64,000 nt of DNA from Proteiniborus ethanoligenes (lineage in GTDB: Bacteria > Bacillota > Clostridia > Tissierellales > Proteiniboraceae): positions 1,863 through 65,862 of the forward strand of contig NZ_FNQE01000005.1 in the NCBI RefSeq assembly GCF_900107485.1. Direction: 5' to 3'. Positions 16,256 through 24,661 of the stretch are shown in pieces; position 1 is the stretch's first letter; the number at the start of each line of letters is the position of its first letter. The translations under genes and the position numbers were made by a program. Below the pieces are notes generated by a model, which was given only the letters and a program-made list of their open reading frames with translations, did no database searches and was not told the DNA's origin.

Positions 16256-18151
16256 TTATTTTTTATATGGAACTATTATACTTATAGCTTCTATAAATGT
16301 ATCATTATAGTTAGCTATTATGATTATTTCATCTCCTACATCTAAAGAGCTTTCACGTACTGTACTTCCATATAAGTTCATAAATGTAGTATCTGATGTG
16401 TAGAATATTGTTTTCTCTTCACTTGTATTATTGTAAACATCATAAAGCATTACTGTAATCATGCTATGTCTAGTAGTTATAGCCTTTATGTTGCCTATAT
16501 ATATATTGTTTCTTTGTCTAGTCAATGCATAAAGTGATGTTATTTCATCTCCTTCTGCAGTATATTCTATAAAGTAGCCTTCTCTTATATCGTATAGCTC
16601 TGCTCTTTCTTTATCTAGTCTTATAGTAGCACCTAATCCGATAAAGTAAGTTTCTTTTTCACCCTTATTATTTATAATTGTTATCTCTGGTTTTTTTGCA
16701 TGTAATATAGATACTACAGAGCCTTCTCCTTCTTTCTTAACTATCTTAGCCTCTATATCAGTAATTACTCCATATTCGATATCTATAGTTACATTATCAC
16801 CTTTTCTTAAATCTATAACTTTTGCTTTGCTTTTATTCCTATAAACTGAAACATATTTATCCATAGGATATTCAAATGTTTTTTCATCTTTGTCTTCAAT
16901 AACTAAATAATAATCACTTGAAGCTAACTTAATGTCCTTAATTGTTCCTGTAAGCTTTAAATATCTGCTTTCAGCCTTTATTCTAGTTATCTTACTATTG
17001 ATTACTTTAATCTCAGCATTATCTCCTTCTTTGATTTCTCTAAGAAAAGCTGATTTCCCATCTAAGGTTATATCCACATTAGAATCAATAGAGAAGGATT
17101 TTCTTGCAGTTGTTTTTGTGCTTTCATTAGTAGTATATTCTATAGTAAGCATTTGAGGACTTGTCTGAATAACCGACTTCACTATGCCTTTGTATTCCTC
17201 ATTTATACCTTCTGCATATAAGGATACAACCTTATAATCCTCTGTAACCTTAGCTTCAAATTTTAATCCCTCAATAAGCTCAGTATATAAGATTTTATTG
17301 TTATCTAGTTTAACATCTGAATTGCTATTTACTATATATGTGCTTCTTTGACCTATTCTGTCCTCTATAGTTATGTATACTTCACTATTAGTTCTTAATA
17401 TACTAGAAATAGTTCCTGTTATAGTTTGAGTTTTAACTGCAACTGTGTCACCAGGGAAAGGTCTATTTAATAAAAGATTCGCTACCATATAATCATAGCC
17501 TACGGATAGCATCTTTGCCATAACGTCTCTAGTCACAAGAGAACTAGGGTTGAATTTTCCTTGTTCGTCTCCATTAGGGTCAATTATACCCTTCTTTATC
17601 ATCATATCTACATATCTAGTGTCTTCTGAACCTATGCTTTCTGCATCCTTAAATGAAAGCCTTACAATAGTAGTTTTTTTAGCTTCTTCTTCTAATCCCA
17701 TAGCTTTAGTTAGATATCTAGTTATATCTACTTTTTGAGCAACTGCAGGTTGTCCATTTACATAAAAGCCTTTTACTTCATCTTGAGTTACTACCTTAGC
17801 AGCTAATGCTACTGCAACTCCATCTTGAGCCCATGTTGGAATATTATTTTGAGTTAAAAAAGCCTGATATTCTTGTTTGGCTTTTGCAGTTTTTGTTGCA
17901 TCCATGCCCATCATTCTAGCTAGCATAATAGCAGCTTCTAATTTTGTAACATTGGCTTTAGGTCTAAAATTACCTTCATTATCTCCTAATATTAATCCAG
18001 CCTTGCTAACTTTATCTATGTACTCCTTCGCCCAATGGGTACTAGATACATCCTTAAAGGTCGCTGCATATGCTACAGTACCAGAAAATACGAAAACCAA
18101 AGCTAATATAAGAGAAAATCTTTTTAAGTGTCTTTTACTCATAGAAAACAT
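16256..18151 (-). CDS. SLH-domain surface protein with beta-rich repeat region
   Basis: Secreted protein of 631 residues. A signal peptide (about residues 1-30, ending AYA) is followed by three SLH domains (about 31-80, 90-150 and 160-220). About six further repeats of roughly 65 residues resemble those of the downstream 528-residue paralogue. The ATG at 18151 follows a GGGGG-containing site 11 bases upstream; a second ATG three codons later is possible. The gene has its own terminator and a possible ECF-type promoter at 18293-18321. Confidence 0.85.
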   Translation of the reverse strand: MFSMSKRHLKRFSLILALVFVFSGTVAYAATFKDVSSTHWAKEYIDKVSKAGLILGDNEGNFRPKANVTKLEAAIMLARMMGMDATKTAKAKQEYQAFLTQNNIPTWAQDGVAVALAAKVVTQDEVKGFYVNGQPAVAQKVDITRYLTKAMGLEEEAKKTTIVRLSFKDAESIGSEDTRYVDMMIKKGIIDPNGDEQGKFNPSSLVTRDVMAKMLSVGYDYMVANLLLNRPFPGDTVAVKTQTITGTISSILRTNSEVYITIEDRIGQRSTYIVNSNSDVKLDNNKILYTELIEGLKFEAKVTEDYKVVSLYAEGINEEYKGIVKSVIQTSPQMLTIEYTTNESTKTTARKSFSIDSNVDITLDGKSAFLREIKEGDNAEIKVINSKITRIKAESRYLKLTGTIKDIKLASSDYYLVIEDKDEKTFEYPMDKYVSVYRNKSKAKVIDLRKGDNVTIDIEYGVITDIEAKIVKKEGEGSVVSILHAKKPEITIINNKGEKETYFIGLGATIRLDKERAELYDIREGYFIEYTAEGDEITSLYALTRQRNNIYIGNIKAITTRHSMITVMLYDVYNNTSEEKTIFYTSDTTFMNLYGSTVRESSLDVGDEIIIIANYNDTFIEAISIIVPYKK

Positions 18152-18292
18152 TATATTAGTTGCCCCCTTTTCTAAATTAATATAGTAATATATTCTGTAA
18201 ATAAGCTGTAACTCCTTCTCTTTTTGCTAAAATACTGTGTTAATCCTATGTTTTTTTGTTAAAGCTAGACGAAAACAGATAACGTATACGGG

Positions 18293-18321
18293 TTAGACGA
18301 CTATAACCTTAATAAAGTTCC
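18293..18321 (-). promoter_or_regulatory. Candidate ECF-sigma promoter upstream of the SLH gene
   Basis: The minus strand has GGAAC, a 17-base spacer and CGTCTAA. This is the classical ECF-sigma layout (AAC at -35, CGTC at -10), about 140 bases ahead of the 631-residue SLH gene. A second CGTCTA lies about 25 bases further downstream. An ECF sigma gene occurs at 53937-54494, but a link is speculative. Confidence 0.35.
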
Positions 18322-18380
18322 ATATTTCGTGAAATATTTGATATATATTGTAGCACATATATATTATTAAAATATAATAA

Positions 18381-20975
18381 TTAAGGCAATAGGTCGTCAG
18401 TATAAAATCCATCTACTCCATTTGCTTCAAGCTCTTGTCTAAGGTCTTCCCTATTTATAGTATGAGCATATACAAATATGTTTGCATTTTTAAGCTTATT
18501 TGGAAGCTCTGTTCTAGCTTTACTTATTGGCATAGTAATGGCAAATATTTCATGTCTATTGACAAAATCTATTAGCTCTTCATCAGTGTAGTTAGATGCA
18601 TACAGAGTCAGAATAATGTTTGTATAGCCTAAGCCCTGTACTGGAATAAACTGATCTATTCCATATATTTGAGGAATGAATTGATGTATTAAATCAGGAT
18701 ATCTATCCCTTATAAGCTTAAGAGCTTCTACATTATCTCTTTTTATATCTGTAACAATATATACATCATCATGCTCATAAAGCCATTCTGCTAAATCTTC
18801 TAAAACCATCTGAGTAAGACCCTTAATCATTTTAAAGCCCTTAAATTCCTCCGTGCTGTACATTTTAGATTCTACAGAAAAAGCACTGTTAACATAGCTA
18901 TCCCAATCATGAATAAGGGCTAGATTGCCATCAGTAGTCCATTCAAAATCTAGTTCAATAAATCTATATCCATTTTCATAGCTTTTATCTATTGCTTCCT
19001 TAGAATTAGTATAGGACAATTCCTCTATTCTAGCACCTGCATGAGAGATTAGTGCTTCGGGCAATACTCTTGTGTCCACTTTTTCTTCCTCGTTAGAAAG
19101 CCCTTCTCTTTCTTCAATAAACTTTTTAAGTAAATCATTCTTTAATATATGATTAGAATTATTTATTTCTTTAATTGCTCTTTCATAGTCTTCTCTGCAT
19201 GCTTCAAGCTCAATAGGCTGTTTTGTGTTAGGATTCCAAGCTCTACTATTTTTAAATATTCCATCTCTAGACATTGAAAACACAACATCATCTTTAATAT
19301 AGGAGCCTTTTAGCATATATGTCTGCTGTGCAACAAATCCTTCTGTAGCATTGACTAGGTCCTGACCTAGCATTACTCCTTTTTTATTTTCAAGACCTAA
19401 TATATTCAATACTGTAGGTAAAAAATCCATTTGTCCTCCTGTAACAGATATTTTTTCATATACATTCGAACCTGGTACATGTATTATTAAGGGAATCTTC
19501 ATCATTTCATCAAAATCGTAATCATACCCTAGATATTCTGTCATTAGCCTTTTGTTATCCTCATCCATAGAAGAAATAGCAAAGTGATCTCCATAAATAT
19601 TTATCACTGTATCTTCATAAAGTCCTTCTCGCTTTAAGTCTTCTATGAACTCACCTATAGCAGCATCTGCATAATTTATAGATTGAATATAGTTGCCTAA
19701 TAGAGTATTTTCATGGTTATCCATAAGCTGAATCTCCTTGTATTCATCAGGCATAGTAAAAGGGTGATGACTAGATAGGGTAACTAAAAATGCATAATAA
19801 GGCTCTTGTGTAGCCTTCATATAACTAATAGATTGTTTGAAAAATTCCCTATCATTTATCCCAAAGCCAATAACAGGCTCAGTTATACTATAATCATTCT
19901 GGCTATAAAACCTATCAAAGCCTTGATATGGATAAGCCTTATCTCGATTCCAAAAATCTGGCTTATATCCATGATAGGCAGCTGTAGTATAACCCCTATC
20001 CTTTAATATCCATGGAAGTCCATAATATGTGTTATTATAATACATTAAATAGGTCTGTCCATCCATAGCAGGATATAGAGAATTATGCGATACAAATTCT
20101 GAGTCTGATGTGTTCCCCCTACCTAATTGCTGATAATATCTATCAAAATATATGCTATCTTCATTTATAAGCTTATTTAAGTTTGGAGTAATTTCTTTAC
20201 CATTATATTTTCTATTTATTACAAAGTTCTGAAGTCCTTCTACTTGAATAGTTATTACGTTTCTGTCCTTTCCTATCCCATAGTATTTTTTATCTTTATT
20301 GACTGTACTGCTACTAGCATTTTTCATAAAATCATCTATATTATCAACATAGCTTTCTCTAAAAAAAGTATTGTATATATCACTAATATGATAGGTGAAA
20401 AATTCCTGCCTTGATAAATTAATATCCTCATCAAGGCCATTTACAATAAGAACCGATGAAATAACCAGAACAAATGCTCCTGACACAATGGTAAATACTT
20501 TCCTTTTTTCAAGATTATATAGATTTTTAAATGGTGTAAGCTTGCGTGTATATAGATAGTAAAGTATTAAAGGCAAAATATCCATTACTAACAAGAAGTT
20601 TACAGGCTTTAAAACATAGTTTATACTTTCACCTATGGTTCCAAGTTGATTTACCTGCTTTAATACAACTACAGATGTAAGCTGATTAAAGTATGTAAAA
20701 TATCCTGCATCTGCAAACATTATAAAGGATATTATTGAATAAATAATCAATAACGCAATGTCTCGCTTTTTATCCTTCAATATATACGATAAGGCAATAA
20801 TAAAGATTATATAAATTAAGCTTACAAAGCTAAGCTTTAAACTTACGCTTCCATTTTGGATTAGATGATTATAGATAATTGCTTTAATAAAAAAAAGAAA
20901 TGATAATACTGTAGTTTCGATTAATTGGATTTTGTATTTTTTTATTATGCTCATGACTTGCTTAATCCTCTCCAT
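18381..20975 (-). CDS. LtaS-like polyglycerolphosphate synthase fused to a GDPD-like domain
   Basis: Membrane protein of 864 residues with two enzymatic parts. Residues 1-180 carry five membrane segments. Residues about 235-600 are an LtaS/sulfatase-fold domain: the likely metal-binding Glu lies in IQVEGLQ (246), the catalytic nucleophile is Thr289 in GRGNTSDSEF, and YGDH is at 461-464. Residues about 637-864 form a glycerophosphodiester phosphodiesterase-like domain with His645 in SHAG, Glu674/Asp676 in IELDFEWTTDG and His689 in LIHDWD. LtaS normally ends after the sulfatase domain, so the fusion is unusual. It may make and trim, or recycle, a glycerolphosphate polymer. An ATG at 20954 with GGAGAGG upstream is an alternative start. 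Confidence 0.85.
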   Translation of the reverse strand: MERIKQVMSIIKKYKIQLIETTVLSFLFFIKAIIYNHLIQNGSVSLKLSFVSLIYIIFIIALSYILKDKKRDIALLIIYSIISFIMFADAGYFTYFNQLTSVVVLKQVNQLGTIGESINYVLKPVNFLLVMDILPLILYYLYTRKLTPFKNLYNLEKRKVFTIVSGAFVLVISSVLIVNGLDEDINLSRQEFFTYHISDIYNTFFRESYVDNIDDFMKNASSSTVNKDKKYYGIGKDRNVITIQVEGLQNFVINRKYNGKEITPNLNKLINEDSIYFDRYYQQLGRGNTSDSEFVSHNSLYPAMDGQTYLMYYNNTYYGLPWILKDRGYTTAAYHGYKPDFWNRDKAYPYQGFDRFYSQNDYSITEPVIGFGINDREFFKQSISYMKATQEPYYAFLVTLSSHHPFTMPDEYKEIQLMDNHENTLLGNYIQSINYADAAIGEFIEDLKREGLYEDTVINIYGDHFAISSMDEDNKRLMTEYLGYDYDFDEMMKIPLIIHVPGSNVYEKISVTGGQMDFLPTVLNILGLENKKGVMLGQDLVNATEGFVAQQTYMLKGSYIKDDVVFSMSRDGIFKNSRAWNPNTKQPIELEACREDYERAIKEINNSNHILKNDLLKKFIEEREGLSNEEEKVDTRVLPEALISHAGARIEELSYTNSKEAIDKSYENGYRFIELDFEWTTDGNLALIHDWDSYVNSAFSVESKMYSTEEFKGFKMIKGLTQMVLEDLAEWLYEHDDVYIVTDIKRDNVEALKLIRDRYPDLIHQFIPQIYGIDQFIPVQGLGYTNIILTLYASNYTDEELIDFVNRHEIFAITMPISKARTELPNKLKNANIFVYAHTINREDLRQELEANGVDGFYTDDLLP

Positions 20976-21154
20976 AGAAATATAATTATTTTTAATGTTA
21001 CTGTTTCGAGCAATAACCTTGATGTCTTAAAGTTATTATAGCATATATACTATATTATGTGTTATATAACCATGCTCTAGGTTCAGTCTTTATTTCTTAC
21101 TAAGAATATAATATAATATTTCTTGAGTCGAAATATATAATAGAAGGTGTAAAA

Positions 21155-22378
21155 ATGACTGAAAGCTCTATATCTGTAAGTACAAACCTCAGTTATAACA
21201 AAAGAGTCAATATTATAAATGGTATATTGGCTACTATTGGGGCAAATTTAGTAAATCCTTATCTTTCAAAATTTGCTGAAAGGCTAGGTGCTACTGATTA
21301 TCAAATAGCTTATCTTACATCATTACCTCATTTCATCAGTATATTAGCATTTATTCCAGGGGCAATACTAATCGAATCCCTTAGTAATAAACAAAAGACC
21401 ATAGGCAGCACAATGCTATTACATAGAGTTTTCTTTTTATTTATAGCTTTTATACCTTTTTTGGATGTAAACCAGGCTAGCCTATTTGTACTTATGATAG
21501 GCTTAATGAACTTACCTGGTGCTATTGGGAATATGGGATATCAGGCTACTATGGGAGATGTGTTTTGTTCTAAAGAGCTGGGACAGGCAATGGGACTTAG
21601 AAATAGGTATTCTTCCATTATTGGAATATTTATAACCTTTTTATCAGGAAAGCTGCTAACTTCTATTCCAAATACAAATGAAGAAACTGTGAAGCTATAC
21701 CAATTGTTTTTTATTGTAGCTTTTTTGGTATCTATAGCTGAAGTAATTTATTTCTTTAAATTCAAGAATGTCGTAGTTCAAAACAAAAGAGAATCTAAAT
21801 ACATAAACAGTTTAAAGCAAGTACTAAAGGAGATCCCTAAAAACAAGAAATTTCTTATGTTTACATTTGCCTCATTATTTTTCCACATTGGTTGGGTAGG
21901 TGCACAGCCTCTTTTCAATATATATACTATAAAAATACTTAAAGCTAATGAATCATGGCTTTCAGCAATATCTATTGCTAGTGGATTGTCTTCAATATTA
22001 ACATATACCAAATGGCCAGTATTGGCAGAAAAAAAAGGCACTCATATTGCCTTAAGTATAGCTATTATAGGTATGGGCATAACTCCAATATTATATACTC
22101 TAAGTAAAAGCTTATTTATGCTATTATTATTTAATATTTTAATAGGAGTATCAGTAGCTGGTACAGTTCTACTGCTATTTAATATATTGCTAGAGATAAT
22201 TCCAAGTGAAAATAAAACAGTTTATATAGCTATATATAATACTCTAATAGCTATTATATCTGGTATATCTCCTATTGTTGGAGTTAAGCTTATGAATATG
22301 ACAAATATAACAATAGCTTTAATTGCAGTTGCTATTGTTAGGCTTACATCAAGCATGTTCTTTTATAGGATGAAATGA
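21155..22378 (+). CDS. MFS transporter
   Basis: Integral membrane protein of 407 residues with about 12 hydrophobic segments, of the major facilitator type, and a cytoplasmic loop near residue 205. A conserved N-terminal stretch (ATIGANLVNPYLSKFAERLG) and LATIGANLVNP-like packing resemble proton-coupled drug or solute exporters, but no substrate signature is visible. The start ATG follows AGAAGGTG. It is transcribed divergently from the LtaS-like gene and 61 bases ahead of the polysaccharide deacetylase gene, perhaps with it. Confidence 0.8.
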   Translation: MTESSISVSTNLSYNKRVNIINGILATIGANLVNPYLSKFAERLGATDYQIAYLTSLPHFISILAFIPGAILIESLSNKQKTIGSTMLLHRVFFLFIAFIPFLDVNQASLFVLMIGLMNLPGAIGNMGYQATMGDVFCSKELGQAMGLRNRYSSIIGIFITFLSGKLLTSIPNTNEETVKLYQLFFIVAFLVSIAEVIYFFKFKNVVVQNKRESKYINSLKQVLKEIPKNKKFLMFTFASLFFHIGWVGAQPLFNIYTIKILKANESWLSAISIASGLSSILTYTKWPVLAEKKGTHIALSIAIIGMGITPILYTLSKSLFMLLLFNILIGVSVAGTVLLLFNILLEIIPSENKTVYIAIYNTLIAIISGISPIVGVKLMNMTNITIALIAVAIVRLTSSMFFYRMK

Positions 22379-22439
22379 ATAGGAAACCAAGTAAAAACCT
22401 GATATAATAACTATATCATAATAAATAAGGAGAGTGCCT

Positions 22440-23339
22440 ATGAAAAAACTGACATTTTCAATTGTTATTACTCTTTTCTTAACTTTTATATTTACTAGCT
22501 ATTCCCATGCAGCAAACTATGAACTTGCAATTTTATCAATTTTAGAAGAAAGATATGTTCAGCTAAAAGAAGAAAACCAAAGACAAAGAGAAGAGATATT
22601 AAAGCTCTATAATCAGCTTAGCCCTAAGGCAGCAGAAAAAATTCCTGTTCTTCTTTATCATCATCTGCTTAAAGAAGAAGAGATGAAGGCTTATGGATGG
22701 GAAAATAATGATAGTGTAATATCCGTTGAAGCTTTTTCTGAACAAATGAAGTACCTTTATGATAATGGTTATTATACGGCTACATTAGATGAGTTATGGG
22801 ATTTTCTAAATGAAAACAAAACTCTGCCTGAGAAAACCGTTGTTATTACCTTTGACGACGGGTATTTGAGTAATGCTGTATATGCTTATCCCATAATGAA
22901 GGAATATGGCTTTAAAGGGGTTATATTTATGAGAGGTGGAGCAACTATATACCCACAGAAGCCTTTTGACCCTAAAGGTCTGCAGTCAATCTCTCTTGAA
23001 GAAAATTATAAATATGAAGATGTATTTGAGTACGGCTGTCATACTTATGATCTTCACCGAAAGGACATAAAAGATGTTGCTCTGTTAGTGAGTTCAAGTA
23101 AAGAGGAAATATTAGAAGACTTAAGTAAAAACAAGAAACTGTTTAATACCGATTACATAGCCTATCCCTTTGGCAAATATAATGACAGCACTCTTGAATA
23201 TTTAAAAGAATTAGGATATAAAATGGGATTTACTATAAAGAGAGGATATGTATCTAAAAATAGCGACAAGCTACAGCTCCCTCGTTTCATAATAGACCCA
23301 ACTATTAATATGGACAAGTTTAAGAAAATTTTACAATAA
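22440..23339 (+). CDS. Secreted polysaccharide deacetylase
   Basis: NodB-homology carbohydrate esterase (CE4 family) of 299 residues, acting outside the membrane on peptidoglycan or another aminosugar polymer. A signal peptide (to about residue 24, ending SHA) is followed by a short coiled-coil stretch. The NodB domain has the catalytic/metal Asp pair in ITFDDGY and the His pair in CHTYDLH. The ATG at 22440 lies seven bases after AAGGAG; a GTG two codons earlier overlaps that spacing and is unlikely. The tail AYPFGKYND is also typical of the family. Confidence 0.9.
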   Translation: MKKLTFSIVITLFLTFIFTSYSHAANYELAILSILEERYVQLKEENQRQREEILKLYNQLSPKAAEKIPVLLYHHLLKEEEMKAYGWENNDSVISVEAFSEQMKYLYDNGYYTATLDELWDFLNENKTLPEKTVVITFDDGYLSNAVYAYPIMKEYGFKGVIFMRGGATIYPQKPFDPKGLQSISLEENYKYEDVFEYGCHTYDLHRKDIKDVALLVSSSKEEILEDLSKNKKLFNTDYIAYPFGKYNDSTLEYLKELGYKMGFTIKRGYVSKNSDKLQLPRFIIDPTINMDKFKKILQ

Positions 23340-23340
23340 A

Positions 23341-23370
23341 ATTGGACAAGGTGCATTTACCTTGTCCAAT
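23341..23370. terminator. Terminator after the deacetylase gene
   Basis: A perfect 12-bp inverted repeat (ATTGGACAAGGT / ACCTTGTCCAAT) begins two bases after the stop codon. T-rich sequence follows on both strands. Confidence 0.7.
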
Positions 23371-23389
23371 CCATTTTACATACCGCCAC

Positions 23390-23553
23390 TTATTGTATTT
23401 TTACCTAATCCTATGCTGTATTTATAATCAAGCAATGCTAAGTTATATGCATGTGTTTGCTTGGAAAGATTCTTCTTTGTTGCCATATCTAATCCTGATT
23501 GAGCTTGAGATACAGCAAGCTCTACTGATAAAAGCTGCTGACGAGAAATAGTA
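23390..23553 (-). pseudogene. Fragment of a tolC-family gene
   Basis: Two pieces of the intact tolC gene at 26341-27555 are fused here. One matches its 3' end (about 26350-26430) and one an internal part (about 26916-26988), and both ends of the internal deletion are sharp. The rest of the gene is missing. At about 23550 the fragment joins the sequence that lies upstream of the intact gene (27669 onward), with AGTA shared at the junction. It cannot make a functional protein. Confidence 0.85.
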
Positions 23554-23858
23554 TTATTATGTTAGACCTAAGATTTTTGTTTATTACTTCAACAGTTCTG
23601 ATATGTTTTTAATATAATTTAGCTATGTATATGCAAAGAAATAGAGCAAAAAATAAAAATGGGCAAGCCCTATGCTCAACCCTTATCCTGTTTATTTCTT
23701 AATCTTTTATTTTACCCCTTTGATTACCCTTATTTCAACATCTTGTTTTTCAACCTTTTTATCAATTTCATCTACTTTCTTTTCAAGGGTATTTAGCTTT
23801 TCATAGGTTTGTTCATATCCGTCAAATAAAGTTTTGTAGTTTGTATCCATTTTGTCTT
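23550..23858. repeat. Duplicated segment, copy A
   Basis: About 309 bases nearly identical to 27669-27977, with only a few substitutions. It covers a noncoding stretch (ATTATTATGTTAGACCTAAG onward) and the 3' half of a small coiled-coil gene. The tolC fragment next to it shows the duplication included tolC and was later trimmed. Confidence 0.9.
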
Positions 23859-24009
23859 CCATCGCAACCAACTTTTGCTCAATTTTAATCAAATCATCCT
23901 TAGTTACCATTTCAGACTTAATTCCTTGCATTTTTTTGTCCATATTATCGATCTTCCCACTTAAATCAGCATACATCTTTTCTAGCAAACTAAAAACCTT
24001 ATCATCCAT
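23707..24009 (-). CDS. Small coiled-coil protein, paralogue 1
   Basis: Soluble, highly charged protein of 100 residues predicted to be mostly coiled coil. It starts MDDKVFSLLEKMYADL and ends VEKQDVEIRVIKGVK. The ATG at 24009 follows AAGGAGGG by seven bases; the ATG at 24027 is upstream of that site. Its C-terminal half is shared almost exactly with the protein at 27826-28098, while the N-terminal heptads differ. The family appears four times in the window plus a remnant. No catalytic motif is seen, so I assign no function. Confidence 0.7.
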   Translation of the reverse strand: MDDKVFSLLEKMYADLSGKIDNMDKKMQGIKSEMVTKDDLIKIEQKLVAMEDKMDTNYKTLFDGYEQTYEKLNTLEKKVDEIDKKVEKQDVEIRVIKGVK

Positions 24010-24087
24010 CCCCAAACCCTCCTTCATTAGTACATACTTTTAGTATATCATTTACTTCGTATCTTTAAAACAATATTTTAGCTTTAG

Positions 24088-24118
24088 AGAAATAGAACAT
24101 GGTTCTTGTTCTGTTTCT
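24088..24118. repeat. REP-like hairpin beside the RAYT pseudogene
   Basis: An imperfect 11-bp inverted repeat (AGAAATAGAAC / GTTCTGTTTCT) with a short loop, 12 bases from the end of the RAYT remnant. Confidence 0.5.
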
Positions 24119-24129
24119 TTTTCTCTAAT

Positions 24130-24564
24130 TTAAACACGATCAATAACACTTTTTGATATTCCAATAATTCTTGAAAGTTGCCTTACTGTAACTCCTTCTA
24201 TTTCCTTTAATTTTCTTATAATAGCATCTCTTCTATCTCTATCCAACTGTTTTAATATATTAATGTCTATAATACCTAGTTTATTAATATAGTCCCTAAC
24301 TTCATTATCTGATAATCATATTTTTTCTTCATCATCTAGGCATTGGTCTTTATTATTTTGATTCATATATTTATCAAATAATTCTTTAGCTTTTTGCCTA
24401 TCCACAGAAAATAAATCTAGTCCGAAATCAATATCTACCATATTTGTTCCTTTAATATACTCATTATAACTTGTCCATTTACTCTCCGAAGCACTTTTTG
24501 TAATACCTGCTTTTACTGGATTTTGATGTATATATCTAAGAACTGTTAAGAAATATTCATCACC
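24130..24564 (-). pseudogene. Decayed REP-associated tyrosine transposase (RAYT)
   Basis: The minus-strand frame encodes the C-terminal part of a Y1/RAYT-type transposase. FLTVLRYIHQNPVKAG, a linker and a C-terminal helix-turn-helix region (RRDAIIRKLKEIEGV, then ISKSVIDRV) are recognisable. An in-frame TGA interrupts it after DDEEKI, at about 24317-24319. The N-terminal catalytic part with HUH and Tyr is missing: another stop lies just before GDEYFLTVL. REP-like sequences flank it on both sides (24088-24118 and 24615-24644). Confidence 0.82.
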
Positions 24565-24614
24565 TCAAAAATATTATAAACCAAATCTTGGCTTTCTTAA
24601 AGGCAAAAGAAACA

Positions 24615-24644
24615 TTGGGACAAGGTTCCTGTCCCTGTGTCCCA
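24615..24644. repeat. REP-like element, copy 1
   Basis: TTGGGACAAGGTTCCTGTCC followed by CTGTGTCCCA. Related copies lie at 28138-28166 and 28470-28498. The GGGACA...TGTCCC ends pair to form a hairpin. Confidence 0.75.
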
Positions 24645-24661
24645 CCACTCCCAATTTGACC

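Noticed and set aside
18160-18340. Riboswitch upstream of the SLH gene
   Set aside because: The repeated CGTCTA and ACGTATACG looked structured, but I could not match any known riboswitch core. An ECF-type promoter explains it better.
23342-23551. Plus-strand open frame of 69 codons
   Set aside because: It runs over the terminator and the antisense of the tolC fragment; no ribosome binding site, no conserved features.
24028-24660. Intact transposase gene
   Set aside because: The catalytic N-terminal half is missing and an in-frame TGA interrupts the rest.
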